Origin: Linanthus parryae
Taxonomy: Eukaryota > Streptophyta > Magnoliopsida > Ericales > Polemoniaceae
Direction of reading: 5' to 3'
Length of the DNA: 64,000 nucleotides
Assembly: GCA_023055425.1 (NCBI GenBank)
Contig: JALGPY010000006.1
Span: forward strand, 73,378,127 to 73,442,126
Shown here: positions 1-11,157 of the stretch, one piece after another
Numbering within the stretch: the first letter of the stretch is position 1
How the letters are laid out: every line of letters starts with the position of its first letter
Position numbers and translations under genes: made by a program
The notes under the pieces: model-generated
What the model was told of the DNA's origin: nothing
Seen by the model: only the letters and a program-made list of their open reading frames with translations
Databases searched by the model: none

Positions 1-197
1 TATTTTGACATTTTTTTACTTTTTATATAAAGATATGTATATTGTTTTTTTTAACATTTTTATGTAAAAAAAATTAAATGTTGTTTTTTAATGAAAATAC
101 TTTTTGGCCCTTGATTCCGTTAGCATTTTGTAACAGAGTTAGTCGATTGCGGCTATTTGTACCAAAAAAACTAAACTGCAGAGTTTAGTATCACTAA

Positions 198-516
198 GGC
201 TCTGTTTGGTTCGCAGTAAAATGTTTTACAAGGGAAAATATTTTACGCGTAAATGTTTTGTGTGTAAAAGTTTTCCCTGCAATTAGTTTCTCGTGTTTGG
301 CTGACTCTTGCCAAAACAATGGGCCGTGACGGAAATGGCAGTGATGGTGGCGGTGATGGGTCGTGGTGGAGGTAGGTGGTAGTGGTGGTGGAGGTGTTAG
401 TATGAGTTGTTGTGCTCCTTGCTCTCCGGAAAATGGCTTACGAATTTGAAATGTGTAAATCATTTTACACCATTTGGGGGAAAATATTCCAACCAAACAG
501 CAGCAAAACATTATTT

Positions 517-557
<41 letters not shown>

Positions 558-612
558 AAAACAACGGAATACATTTTACAGAAAAATGTTTTATCACCAA
601 CCAAACGGAGCC
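198..612. mobile_element. Tourist-like (PIF/Harbinger-type) MITE
   Basis: The ends are inverted: GGCTCTGTTTGGTT at the left, and the complement of the right end reads GGCTCCGTTTGGTT (13 of 14 match). The element is flanked by the 3-bp direct repeat TAA (195-197 and 613-615), the target duplication typical of PIF/Harbinger MITEs. Similarity between the arms continues inwards as AAAATGTTTTA-like phrases. There is no credible coding capacity; long frames across it are artefacts of the poly(A) tract. The superfamily is inferred from the TIR start and TSD length. Confidence 0.75.
518..555. repeat. poly(A) homopolymer, 38 nt
   Basis: An uninterrupted run of about 38 A inside the right half of the 198-612 MITE. 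It produces spurious poly-Lys and poly-Phe frames. It is probably a slippage expansion; assembled length at such a tract is unreliable. Confidence 0.9.
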
Positions 613-660
613 TAAGTGTAAACTGCATATAGTTTAGTGTCATTTGTCCTTAAAAAAGTT

Positions 661-756
661 GCAGAATTGAACTCACTAACGACTAGGTGCATTTCAGGCC
701 ATCGTGATTTCTTTTAAATGGGAACAGAGTAACATACCATCAGTTATGATGAAAAG
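661..756. repeat. dispersed repeat shared with 45351-45488
   Basis: This block lies just 3' of the esterase stop codon (the gene is on the minus strand). It shares the phrases TTGAACTCACTAA, CTTTTAAATGGGAACAGA, CATACCATC and TTATGATGAAAA, in the same order, with 45351-45488, 44 kb away. A third weaker copy is at 45208-45300. It may be an old duplicate of the esterase 3' flank or an unrecognised short repeat. Confidence 0.6.
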
Positions 757-808
757 TAGGACTAGACATTTCATCGAACATCTTCAGGGCAGAGACAGGT
801 CCAAGGCC

Positions 809-1729
809 CTAACCATGGCTAATGAAGGAGACGATCTTGTTCATCAAATCAGCAGCTCTCTGAGAAGAAGGATCCTCCAGGTGAAACACATGACCTTCCC
901 CTTCCGTCTCCACAATCTCCACCCAACCATTCCAACCACTCTTCCTCAAAGCTTCATAGTAACTCCATCCCCTATCTCTCAGAACATCTTTTCCGGCAAC
1001 ACACACCAGAACCTTAGAACAACCCAGTTTCGCCAACAGATCCGGATCAGCAACCGGATTCATTCTCGGGTCATCCAACCCGCTACTCTCCGGGCAAACA
1101 CACATCCACAGAGAGAAATCGAAGTCCATCTCGCCGGTTCCAAAGTCCGGGTGGACCAGAACCACGCCGGAGATCTTCACATCCAACGCTTCCGTCCCGG
1201 CTCGGAGGGCCAAATTGTGGGAAATTGTTGCGCCGGCGCTGTCGCCGGCGACATGGATTCGATTGAAATCGGCGTGATTGTTCAGCCAGGGTTCAGGTCC
1301 GTTCCCCTGAGAGTGTTGTTCTACCCATTGGAGGGTCGACCAAGCGTCGTCGTAGCAAGCCGGGACTGGGTTCTCTGGGGCTAGTCTGTAGTCGACGGAG
1401 ACGACGACGGCGATGGCTTGGGCGGCGAGGGTGTTGACGTAGGTGTGGTAGAAGGCGGAGAAGGGTGATTCCAGACAGAAGGCGCCGCCGTGGAAGTAGA
1501 TGAGGAGTGGGAGGAGCTTCTCGGCGGATGTGGGGAGGTATAGCCTGGCGGAGAGGTGGTGGGGCGAGGAGGAGATTACGACGTCTTTGGAGTGAACGCC
1601 GGCGAGTGGGTTTTCGCCGGAGGGTGGGACAATGGTGAGTTTTCTGAATCTCTCGACGCGTCCGTCTTTGGAGACGCGGATTCGAGGGTACAGGTCGTGA
1701 ACTATCTCCGTGCCGGTGTTGGCATCCAT
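809..1729 (-). CDS. plant CXE-type carboxylesterase (alpha/beta hydrolase)
   Basis: Predicted 306-residue intronless alpha/beta hydrolase of the plant carboxylesterase (CXE / 2-hydroxyisoflavanone dehydratase-like / GID1-related) family, expected to hydrolyse small ester substrates in the cytosol. Visible hallmarks are the HGG oxyanion-hole motif (residues 80-82), the nucleophile elbow GDSAG with Ser164, and candidate catalytic Asp248 (AGKDVLRDRG) and His280 (EGEGHVFH), in the normal order and spacing. The start at 1729 is chosen because MDANTGTEIVHDL aligns with typical CXE N-termini and the ATG context (AAAATGG) is good. The frame stays open for 44 codons upstream, but that stretch looks like 5' UTR. 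Family members are usually about 310-330 residues, so this one is complete or slightly short. No signal peptide is seen. It is the only intact host gene in the window. The exact substrate cannot be read from sequence. Confidence 0.88.
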   Translation of the reverse strand: MDANTGTEIVHDLYPRIRVSKDGRVERFRKLTIVPPSGENPLAGVHSKDVVISSSPHHLSARLYLPTSAEKLLPLLIYFHGGAFCLESPFSAFYHTYVNTLAAQAIAVVVSVDYRLAPENPVPACYDDAWSTLQWVEQHSQGNGPEPWLNNHADFNRIHVAGDSAGATISHNLALRAGTEALDVKISGVVLVHPDFGTGEMDFDFSLWMCVCPESSGLDDPRMNPVADPDLLAKLGCSKVLVCVAGKDVLRDRGWSYYEALRKSGWNGWVEIVETEGEGHVFHLEDPSSQRAADLMNKIVSFISHG

Positions 1730-2057
1730 TTTACTGGAACGGTGATAAAGGAAAATACAGAGAAGGTGGTGACAGAAATGAAGAAGAAGATGAGAGCAAA
1801 CATTAGGTTTAGGGCTAGAAGATACAGTAGAATAGAAGCATTGGGCTTCACCTATAACCACTTTGGGCTCAATTGGTGTGTTTCGGCGACTTATCTATTC
1901 ACCTCAATCACTCATTATAATAATTTGATAAAATTTCAGCTGATTTAAGCTTGTCCAAACAGCGCCAATGTCTTAAGTACTTAAAGCAAAGAGATTGTCA
2001 CCCCACAAAATTTCTTGAGAGATGATGTTTTAGATGTCACTCCACACCTTTAATTAG

Positions 2058-2667
2058 TTTTTTTTTTTTTTTTTGCGAGAAAAGAGTGAACATCATATTA
2101 ATAACGGAGTTCAAACATAAGACGGGCGCTTCAAAGAACTAAGCACCTAAGCAACTAATACCAAACAACTAAACCAGGCCTCTAAACAAACAGCCACCCA
2201 AAAACACCCCAAAACAGACACAACAGGGCTAACCGGCTAACCACCAAAAGAGTCTAACAAGAAGACTACTAGAAATATCCCAGAGAACTACATAGATAGT
2301 ACGTAAACATTACAAAGAGATGCATGGCAATAACTAATCATCAATGAAAGGGAACGATGGCAGCAGAGAGATCATCATCAGGCATTGGAGGCAAACCAGC
2401 AACACCATCCAGGATCTGAGAAGGCCATTCAAGAGCTACAGCAGAAACATCCAATGAAACACCACTAGGAACTGTAAGGGCAAGAGAGTCCTCGCCCAAG
2501 GAGGATGGAGCCATCAAAGGAGGGATCAGTGCCAGAGGAGAGGCATTTGATACAGGAACCAAATGTGCTGGAGCAAACTGAACTTTCCCAATAACCCACT
2601 TAGATGAATCCCCTTCAACTGCCACTTCAACAAGGTAAGAATCATCTCCCCAACATGACAAGATATC
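2058..2667 (-). mobile_element. 5'-truncated LINE-like 3' end with poly(A), reversed
   Basis: On the minus strand a non-coding tail ends in TTCACTCTTTTCTCGC followed by about 17 A (the T run at 2058-2074). That is the usual look of a plant L1-type 3' end. A 106-codon minus frame (2341-2661) lies upstream in the tail; I do not recognise it. The short repeat AATTAG occurs at 2052-2057 and 2668-2673 and could be a target duplication, but it is only 6 bp. A reverse-transcribed ordinary mRNA is an alternative. Confidence 0.45.
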
Positions 2668-2871
2668 AATTAGCTGTTATTAGGTATGAAAGAGCAAGCA
2701 GCCTTTATGAAAGCAGCTATATCACTATCTTGGTGAAGAAGTTGATTCCTATTAACCTTGAATAAGTTAAATCATTTGTTTGATATGTTATGTATTATGT
2801 GTATATAATTTGTTGTGACATGTGAATGACAATGCTTGATGATTATGTTGTTCAGGCTTGGTTCATACTGT

Positions 2872-3855
2872 TGTAAGAAATGGTTTAGACGATGACATTT
2901 TGTACCCGACTTTGAGCTCGGTTTGAACCTGGCTCACTTGTGGATTAGCAACACCAATTGTATCTTTAGATATAGGGCAACGTGGTGGTTGTTTCGGTAA
3001 CTCACTCGTCGAAAACCATTAAGAAATGAATGATCAAATCGAGCTCTCAAAATGGATTCTTAATCAAACTTGTGTTGTGAAGAAAATAGAAACCACATCT
3101 TGGTTCAAGGACGAACTTGAGATCTTATCTACTCTAAGTTTGGACTATAGGGCACGCCCTTTGGGTGGTGCAGTTTACTGCAAGAGAGAGGACCTAGACA
3201 AAGGTTGAACCACCACACAAACGGGCGCCGCCGCCTCCGTCCGGCCGACTCGGCTCGGTCTGGGGTTCGGGCACGGGCCAAGACGTGTCGTGGTGTGGTG
3301 TTGTTTGGGCTGGCTAGTTAGTGGGCTTCAGCAAGTATTAAATTTTTGGGCCAAATACTAACTGATTAATTTGTTAATAACTGAAATCAATTTTTTTAAT
3401 TTCTGTTAACAATTAATTGAACAGTAGCAACTGTCTGTTCAAATTTGAACAGATCCAACCGTTCCCAACCAACACCACTGATTCAATAAATAGTCAGCCT
3501 CCTTCCTCATTTGAATCTATTTGAAACTCACAAAATTTCTCCAGCACTTAAACTTCTAAACACAACAAGAAACTTCTTCTTCGTAGTCTCAGTTCGTCGT
3601 GTGCGGCGTGTACCGTGCTTTCCACCGCCTCACTGGGAAGCTTTCATCCTGGGAAGCAAACGTTCCAGCGTTCCACCGAAAGAACGTGTGGGGGGAGAAT
3701 CTTCTTTAAGGAGCCTCGTTCTACCTAAACGAAACTGTCTTCCATCTATGTACAGCGTTCGGGAATCTCACTATCAGTAAGTTCGTTCCGTGTTTTCTTA
3801 TTTTGAGTATTGTTTAGATTATTCACAGTCTGTTCAGGTCATTAAAATATGATAA
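2872..3855 (+). repeat. CopA 5' LTR
   Basis: Starts TGTAAGAAATGG and matches the block starting at 9062 through shared phrases such as ACATTTTGTACCCGACTTTGA, TCACTCGTCGAAAACCAT and AATCTCACTATCAGTAAG, ending around ATTAAAA. The right edge is not a clean CA and is approximate. Confidence 0.75.
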
Positions 3856-4612
3856 AAATATTCAAGCAGATTCGTTTTGTGATATAATCTTTCCTGTATC
3901 TGTTAATTTACTGTTAGAAACTACTTTTTTTGGTCAGTACTGTTTAAATTTGTGTAGGCGGACCTTCTTTATTACGGCCAAGTTTCTCAACAGTTTATGT
4001 TCCTTTCTTCTTACTGTTGAATCTCTGTTGGTGCCTTTTGTTTGGTCTGTTCGTAGTATTCCTATCTGGCTGTCACCATTTCCTTGTTTAGTTGTTGGTT
4101 AATTTCACCAACAGTTTATTTAGAATATAGTTTGTTTCATAACAACCTATTTGTTTGTTTCAAAACCAGTTTGTCCTATTGTTGGTTGCATATAGGCTTT
4201 GAATAATATGTCTTTATTAATCTATTAAAGTAGTTTACTATGTAGTACAAGTCTCTATTCATATTTCATTTAATTACTGAGTGCTATAGTTTCAATTTCA
4301 TTACGTGGTTACAAGTCTCTGTTCAGATTCTTATTTGGTCCAGCAGTTTCAATTTATGATAATGTGTCCTTTATTACAGTTTGTCTATGACATATTTGTA
4401 ATATTCATTTTCAGTTTCATATTATTTAATTTATTTCAGTTACTAACGGTTTAAATTGTTTAGCCTTTGGACTTGCTTCTATAAATTCAGTAGGTTTCTT
4501 TAATTATCTGTCGAGTACTATTTGTCATCAAATTTTATAGTAATGCAATTTCAATTCAGATTATTAGTTTATTGTTAATTCTGTCGATAATAACAAACAT
4601 TTCTATTTGTAG
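3777..4612 (+). other. candidate leader intron upstream of CopA gag
   Basis: A T-rich non-coding stretch begins with a donor-like CA|GTAAGT at 3777 and ends with TTTCTATTTGTAG at 4612, three bases before the gag ATG at 4615. Base composition changes sharply at both edges. CopB has a similar T-rich stretch starting CTCTGTAAGTTTT near 17913. A 5' leader intron in a copia element is inferred from these signals only; it overlaps the end of the LTR homology. Confidence 0.4.
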
Positions 4613-4614
4613 AA

Positions 4615-5884
4615 ATGGGAGATAATTCCGGAAAAGAGGCGGCTGAAATGCCAAGTTTGACATCCACAACCGCTAACCCTGTTGTACCGGTGGGTTCTCA
4701 TCTTGTTGAAAAGCCGGAGAAATACGGGCAAGGACTTCAAGCGTTGGCAACAAAACAAGCTCTTTTACCTAACAACTTTAAGTCTTGCAAAATTTCTCAA
4801 CGAAGATGCTCCTCCATGTCCTGAAAATGCTGATAGACAAACATTTTCAACGGTTGAGGTTTAGAATCATTCGGACTTCCTTGCGAGAAATTATATTTTA
4901 AATAGTTTAGACAACCAATTGTATAGTGTCTATTGTGCTGTAAAAATGGCTAAGGAACTTTTTCCCTCGAAAGTAAATATAAAGTAGAGGATGTCGGTGC
5001 TAAAAAGTTCGTAGTCAAAAATTTCATGGAATATAGGATGGTAGATTCCAAGGGGATCGTGCAACAAGTTCAGAAATTTTAATATTTAATACATGATGTA
5101 ATAGCGGAGAAAATGAGTCTCCCTGAGGAATTCATTGTAGTCGTGATGATTCACAAGTTGCCTCCCGCTTGGAATACCTACAAAAGCAACTTGAAGCATA
5201 AGCGCAAATAAATGGGGATGGAGGAGCTCATCGTTCGTCTTCGAATTGAAGAAGAAAATCGACTAGCCGAAAACAAGCCTTCAAAAGGTTATCAATCTAA
5301 GGCAAACGTCGTAGAGGAAAAACCGAAGAAGAACCTGAAAAGGAAGGCTACGAGTGAGAAGAAAAATACTTATGGGAAAATGTCACAATTGTGGCAAGAC
5401 CGGGCACAAGACAAAATATTATCGGAAAAAGAAGAATACCTCCAAAGGGAAGAAACCTGAAGCCAACATGGGCGATGATGGAGAAGACGGTAACAATTTT
5501 CCAGCCGTAGTCTCTGAAGTGAACCTCGATGGAGGTAATCCCAAGGAGTGGTGGATCCACACCGGTGACACAAGGCACATATGTTCCGACAAGGCTATGT
5601 TCTCATCATTCGAGCCAACCGAAAATGAAGAACCGTTATACATGGTAAATTGGGAGAGGGAAAATAACGCTAAAATGACTTCCGGAAAGACCCTTACCCT
5701 CAATGATGTTCTCTATGTTCCCAATATTAGGAAGAACTTAGTGTCAGGATCAGTGCTTAGGAAGAAAGGGTTTAAGCTTGTATTTGAGTCGGACAATTTT
5801 TTTCATACCAAAAGTGGGGGATATCTAGGGAAGGGGTATCTCAAAGACGGGCTATGTGATGACTGTATTTCCGACTATGCATAA
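4615..5884 (+). pseudogene. CopA gag-protease remnant
   Basis: Gag starts MGDNSGKEAAEM at 4615. A frameshift near 4730 and stops near 4863 and 4988 follow; another frame holds KRWQQNKLFYL and, near 5160, LPPAWNTYKSNLKHKRK, characteristic of copia Gag. The zinc knuckle near 5373-5417 reads [15 protein letters not shown], so the last metal-binding Cys is Tyr. The protease motif near 5550 reads [12 protein letters not shown] where copia proteases have DTGA, so the catalytic Asp is His. Both changes, added to the frame breaks, make it non-functional. The part downstream of the protease (ending with DGLCDDC) matches the same region of CopB. Confidence 0.8.
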
Positions 5885-6690
5885 GAAAATGCAAGTTAAT
5901 TATTTGTCAGAGTCTTATACTACTTGTTTATGGCATGCACGATTAGGTCATGTTAATTACGAGTCAATTTGTAAATTAATCAAAATGGACCATCTTCCAA
6001 AAAGTGCGATTAATTCCGATCACAAGTGTGAAATATGCGTAGAGGAAAAAGTGACAAGTAAGCCATTTCAACCTATCGGTTCGAAATCAACAAGCCCTCT
6101 TGAACTAATTCTTACCGACATATGTGATCTGAAATTGTGCAAACAAGAAGTAGAAAGAAGCATTTTATAACATTTATCGACGACTGCACTAAATACTGTC
6201 ATGTTTATTTATTTCATAGTCGAGATGAAGCGTTAGACACATTCAAGAAATATAAGGTCGAGGTCGAAAATCAATTGAACAAAAAGGATTAAGTTTCTTC
6301 GTAGAGATCGAGGAGGATAATGTGATTCTCCATTTGCCAACGTATGTTCGCAAAGTGGAATCATCCATCAGACCTCGGCACCCTGCACACCCCAACAAAA
6401 TGGGGTTGCGGAAAGGAAAAATAGAACTTTTAAAGTAATGCTCAACGCAATAATTTTAACTTCAGGGTTAACACAAAAAATGTGGGGGGGGGGGAAGCTT
6501 TATTAAGCGCCAACTATATTCTAAACAGAATTCCCAAAAGGAAATTGAACAAAACCCCATATGAAATGTAGAAAGGCCGGAAACCCTCATACAAACATTT
6601 GAGGGCGTGGTGGGTGTCTTGCTAATGTAGCAACCCCACTATCGAAAAATTTCAAGTTAGGATCTAAAACGGTATATTACATCTTCATTG
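5885..6690 (+). pseudogene. CopA integrase remnant
   Basis: The GAG-pre-integrase/zinc region reads LWHARLGHVNYES followed by CEICVEEK (H-H-C-C pattern), then LTDICDL corresponding to the first catalytic Asp segment. From about 6160 the frame is broken repeatedly. Recognisable pieces are the NGVAERKNRT segment near 6400 (the catalytic Glu region) and NRIPKRKLNKTPYEM near 6530. An 11-G run at 6484-6494 lies where WGEAL is expected and probably caused one frameshift. Confidence 0.75.
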
Positions 6691-7821
6691 GATATGTGGC
6701 AAATAGTAGTGCTCACAAATCAGAAATACCATATATTCACGAGAATGCTATTATTGAATCAGGCAATGCCTCCTTCTTTGAAGATATTTCCTTGCAAGAT
6801 AAAGGAAGTACAAGCTTCTGGAAAACGGTCACATGAAACTGCCATTGGCAACGACCAGGAGGAAGAGGTAAGGCGGAGTAAACGAGCCAAAACGGCAAAA
6901 ACTTTTGAACCTGATTTCCTAACATATTTAACGGAAGACGATCCAACAAGTTATAAAGAGGCCATGTATAGTGTTGATGCTCCATATTGGAAAGAAGCTA
7001 TAAATGGCGAAATTGAATCCATCTTACAAAATAATACTTGGGAATTAGTAGACATTCCACAAGGCTGCAAGCCCCTTGGTTGTAAGTGGATTTTTACGAA
7101 AAAACTTAAACCCGAAGGTACAATCGACAAGTACAAGGCAAGACTTGTCGCGAAAGGGTATAGGCAGAAAGAAGGATTAGATTTCTTTGACTCATATTCT
7201 CATGTGACCAGAATAACGTCTAATAGGAATCTTATCGCAATCGCCGCAATATTAAATTTTGAAATACACCAAATGGACGTTAAAACTGCTTTCTTGAACG
7301 AAGAATTAGAGGAAGAAATCTGTACGGAACAACCAGAAGGGTTTACAGTTCCTGGAAGCGACAACAAATATTGTCGGCTAAGGAAGTCCCTTTATGAAAT
7401 AAAACAGGCCCCCAAGCAATGACACGAGAAGTTCGATAAAGTCATGAGCACTCATGGATTTCGAACTAATGAATGTGATAAATGTGTATACTATAAGAAA
7501 ATGGGAAAGGAGTGTGTCATAATATGCTTATATGTCGACGACATGCTAATCATGGGAAGCAGTAAGGCAATAATTCTTGACACCAAGAAATTATTTTCTA
7601 CAGAGATTGACATGAAATACCTAAGAGTGGAAGATGTGATTTTAGGGACTAAAATTACAAACACTCTAGATGGTTATGCACTTTCTCAAACTCACTACAT
7701 AAAAAAGGTTATCAAAAAATTCGATAAAGGAAAGAATAAACCGATCACCAAACCAATAGACGTGAGTTTACATCTTGCCAAGAACCGTGGCGAATGTGTT
7801 AGGCAATTGGAATATGCCTAG
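6691..7821 (+). pseudogene. CopA reverse transcriptase remnant
   Basis: Typical copia RT motifs are KPLGCKWIFTKKLK, YKARLVAKGY, IHQMDVKTAFLN and the catalytic LYVDDMLIMG. A TGA near 7420 replaces the expected Trp after KQAPKQ-like residues, and a TAG ends the frame at 7819-7821. The next domain continues at once beyond it, so these are isolated nonsense mutations in an otherwise readable frame. Confidence 0.85.
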
Positions 7822-8475
7822 ATAATAGAAAGCCTCATGTACATCATGAATTGTACAAGGTCGGACATCGCAAAAGCTGTCGGGAAATTGAGTCGCTTTA
7901 CCAGTAACCCTGGAACGGACCATTGGGCACCCTTGATTCGAGTGCTGAGATATCTTTGTTGTACCAAGGACACGGGTCTACAATACTCGAACTATCCAGC
8001 AGTCTTGGAAGGATATTGTTATGCCAATTGGATCTATGACTCAAGAGACTCCAAGTCTACAAGTGGATATGTATTCACTCTCAGTGGAGCGGCAATATGT
8101 TGGAAATCTTCAAAGCATACGCAATGGTCAACTATGGAAGCAGAATTCACAACGTTAGACAAGGCAGGGGAAGAAGCAGAATGACTTCGTTATTTCCTCG
8201 AAGATATTCCAACATGGCCAAAACCAGTTCCCCCTATCTGCATTCATTGCGATATCCAATCGGCAATAGGTAGAGAACAAAGTAGCATGTATAATGGTAA
8301 GTCTAGACATATATGTGAGAGACATAATACCATGAGGCAACTTCTCTCAAGAGGAATAATATTGATCGATTACGTAAAGTCAAAAGAAAATATAGCGGAT
8401 CCGTTGACTAAAGGTTTATGGAGAGAATTAGTTGCAAGTTCGTCAAGGGGAGTGGCATTAAATCAAATCTTTTAA
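7822..8475 (+). pseudogene. CopA RNase H remnant
   Basis: Continues the pol frame: [25 protein letters not shown], the RNase H core around YCYANWIYD (usually YSDANW, so a catalytic Asp is Tyr here), TSGYVFTL and STMEAEF. A TGA near 8182 interrupts, then the frame continues with SRHICERHNTMRQ and ends ADPLTKGL. Copia elements normally end pol with this ADPLTK motif. Confidence 0.82.
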
Positions 8476-9061
8476 GAGTTGCACGTAGCGGCAAACCCAA
8501 CCTAGGTGACTGGAGATCCCAAGAACTAGGTTCAAAAGGGACAACCCAACTACCAGTGAAAATTAAAAAATCACTCGCCCAAAAATAAACTTTTCAAACT
8601 CATTCCTAGGGCGAACATCGAGGGATGGGACAGGGTAAACTAAAGGATTTTAATGAGACCATAACTTAAGGATTCTTAAAATGAGTATGTATGATATTCT
8701 CTATGTCTCTCACCTATATGAGTAGGAACGGGCCGGTTCTAGGAGGATGATGTGACTACACTCCTCTAAGTCTACTCATGAAACCAGGAAAAGTGTTTCA
8801 ACGCTGAAATGAACACAACCGTGAGAACGGACTACATTCAGGTGTTAATTGTGTGCGATCTACCGACTAGGTATACAACGCGGCAAGTAGTTCAGGGCGT
8901 CTCGCTCACTGTCAAGCCAGTATACCTTGTAGTATCTCACTAAGGGGAAGGTTCAAAGTCTAACTACCTTTCTTTAAGCAATTAACTGTCGTCAAGGGAG
9001 TTTCAGTCACATAAAGATATTTTGAGCTTAAAATGCTAATTTGTCATTCATGTGGGGGATT
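8476..9061 (+). other. conserved non-coding block between pol and 3' LTR (CopA)
   Basis: About 585 bases with no credible frame, collinear with 16441-17041 of CopB. Shared phrases include GAGTTGCAC, CTCATGAAACCAGG, AAGTGTTTCA, AAGCCAGTATAC and TTTAT/TTTGT..CATTCATGTG. Conservation between two diverged elements suggests a functional untranslated region. The purine-rich tract at its 3' end is the likely second-strand primer. Confidence 0.6.
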
Positions 9062-10028
9062 GTTGGAAGAAGTTTAGACAACGACATTTTGTACCCGACT
9101 TTGAGCTCAATTTGAACCTGGCTCGCTTGTGGGTTAACAACACCAAGGGTATCTTTAGATAGAGGGCAACTTGGTGGTCGTTTCGGAAACTCACTCGTCG
9201 AAAACCATAAGAAATGAATGATCAAATGGGTTCTTGATCAAACTTGTGTTGTGAAGAAAATAGAAACCATATCTTGATTCAAGGAGGAAACTTGAGAGTT
9301 TATCTACTCCAAGTTTGGAATATAGGGCACACCCTTTGGGTGGACCAATTTATTGCAGGAGAGAGGACCTAGACAAAGATCGAACCACCACACACGCACG
9401 CGCGCGCCGCCGTCGTGCGGCTGGCTCGGCTCGGTCTCGGGTTCAGACACGGGCCGAGCCGTGTCGTGCTGTGGTGTGGGTTGGGATGGCTAGTTAGTGG
9501 GATTAAAAAAGTATTAACTTTTTAGGCCAAATACTAACTAATTAATTTGTTAATAACTGAAATTAATTTGTTTATTTTTGTTCACAATTAATTGAACAGT
9601 TGCAACTGTCTGTTCAATTTTGAACATATGCAACCGTTCCCAACCAACACCACTGATTCAGTAAATAGTTAGCCTCCTTCCTCACTTGAATCTATCTGAA
9701 ACTTTCAAAATTTCTCTAGCACTTAAACTTCCGAACACAACCAGAAACTTCTTCTTCGTAGTCTCAGTTCGTCATGTGCGGCATGTACAGTGCTTTCCAC
9801 CGCTGCACATGGAAGATTTCATCCTGGGAAGCAGACGTTCCAGCTTTCCACAACAAGCACGTGTGGGGACGAATCTGCTTTAAGGAGCCTCGTTCTTCAT
9901 GAACGAAACTGTCGTCCATATCTGTACAACGTTTGGGAATCTCACTATCAGTAAGTTCGTTCCGTGTTTTTTTATTTTGGGTACTGTTTAGATTATTCAC
10001 AATTTGTTCGGGTCCTTAAAAGCTGATA
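9062..10028 (+). repeat. CopA 3' LTR
   Basis: Starts TGTTGGAAGAAG and parallels the 5' LTR through TATCAGTAAGTTCGTTCCG to GGTCCTTAAAA, after which similarity fades. If the true LTR is longer, this copy is truncated near 10025. Confidence 0.75.
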
Positions 10029-11122
10029 ACACATACATCCCATGAAAAGAAAGAATGCCACGTCCTCCCCATGATTCAGCTTAGTGAGATCTGATTTCGT
10101 TTGTTTGGTTCAACTCGAGCTAGCACAAAGACTCATCGCGTATTTCGACTTTGGATGACCGGTTTGGTACTCTTTTCTTGCTGATTTTTGTTGTAGTTTC
10201 CATCTTAGAAGCAAATCTTCTTTATCCTACAATTGTTGTTTGTTATTCTTGATTTCTGTTGAGGTTAAGAAGATCACTTTATCAAAATCATGTTGACCAC
10301 ATCACTCTTATTGCTTCACCACTTTTTTGTTTACTCTGATATCTCAATTTACTTGAAAAGTGAACTTTTATTCAAGCTCTTCTTAGAGAGGTCTCCAATT
10401 CTTCTGGCTGACATTTTTACTTGAAAAACTTTCTTGTCACAAACTTCTATAGTTGACATAAACTTAAAAGTGAACTTAAGTGACACATAATCTTTCTCAC
10501 CCACAACTGCGATATTTTCTTCATGTTGCAATCCATATTTAGGAGCCATTAGCTCGCTAGTGGTCCAAAACTATAGGAATCGATTGTCAGGTTGAGCCGA
10601 GCAGCGTTTCCTCCTCGTCGATAAGAAGATGTCATCTCATGACATTACGTACCAGTGGAACAGTTAACTAGAGCACAGAATGCATGTGAATCCATAATTT
10701 AGAACAAAATATTATTGATATGAGTGTGTTCAACAGTGTTGCATCCCGTGACATATACGTATAAAACGGTTACCTAAAAATGTTCCCACGGTTTTATATA
10801 GGTGGACCGATTCATGTCATGTTTAACAAAAAGACAAACTAAAGGTTCAACCCTAATTGAGAAGACAAAGCAGTCGGACAGACGCCTAAACAACCACCTT
10901 TGACTCATGCTTGTAGGATTATCCATTGGATATATCATCTGTTGTCGGGTCATTCTAGCCCAAATTGGCTGGATTAGTCAGATAAACTCACAGCCTGGGC
11001 TTCTTTTGGGTCCTGAAAAATATTGGCCCACAAGCATACTTTAAGTGGCCTAATCGGCATATCACTGTTGTATACCAATCAACAGTGGCCTTTTTACCAT
11101 CCAGGCTATCCGTTTCTCTGAT

Positions 11123-11157
11123 GATGGACGTACCAGGCTCACAAGTTTGGATACACT
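11123..11157. repeat. 35-bp direct repeat, copy 1
   Basis: Matches 11362-11396 at 33 of 35 positions (GATGGACGTA, then CC versus AG, then AGGCTCACAAGTTTGGATAC). The surrounding DNA is also loosely similar, which suggests an old local duplication. Confidence 0.75.

Larger units (their letters stand above)
2872..10028 (+). mobile_element. CopA: decayed Ty1/copia LTR retrotransposon
   Basis: Two direct LTR-like blocks (from 2872 and from 9062) flank gag, protease, integrase, RT and RNase H in copia order. All coding parts carry stops or frameshifts. A purine run (TGTGGGGGATT) sits just before the 3' LTR as polypurine tract. I could not find a convincing TGGTATCAGAGC primer site or a target duplication; the 3' edge is fuzzy because the two repeats diverge after CCTTAAAA. 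Its closest relative here is CopB. The copia lineage was not assigned. Confidence 0.85.

Noticed and set aside
194..643. Open frames with poly-Phe or poly-Lys across the first MITE
   Set aside because: They exist only because of the 38-nt A run and lie wholly inside a MITE.
704..1384. 226-codon plus-strand frame opposite the esterase
   Set aside because: Shadow of the esterase gene; no motif, while the minus strand has the complete catalytic signature.
9983..9987. ACTGT as CopA 3' target duplication matching 2867-2871
   Set aside because: Similarity between the two LTRs continues past this point, so it lies inside the LTR and the match is chance.
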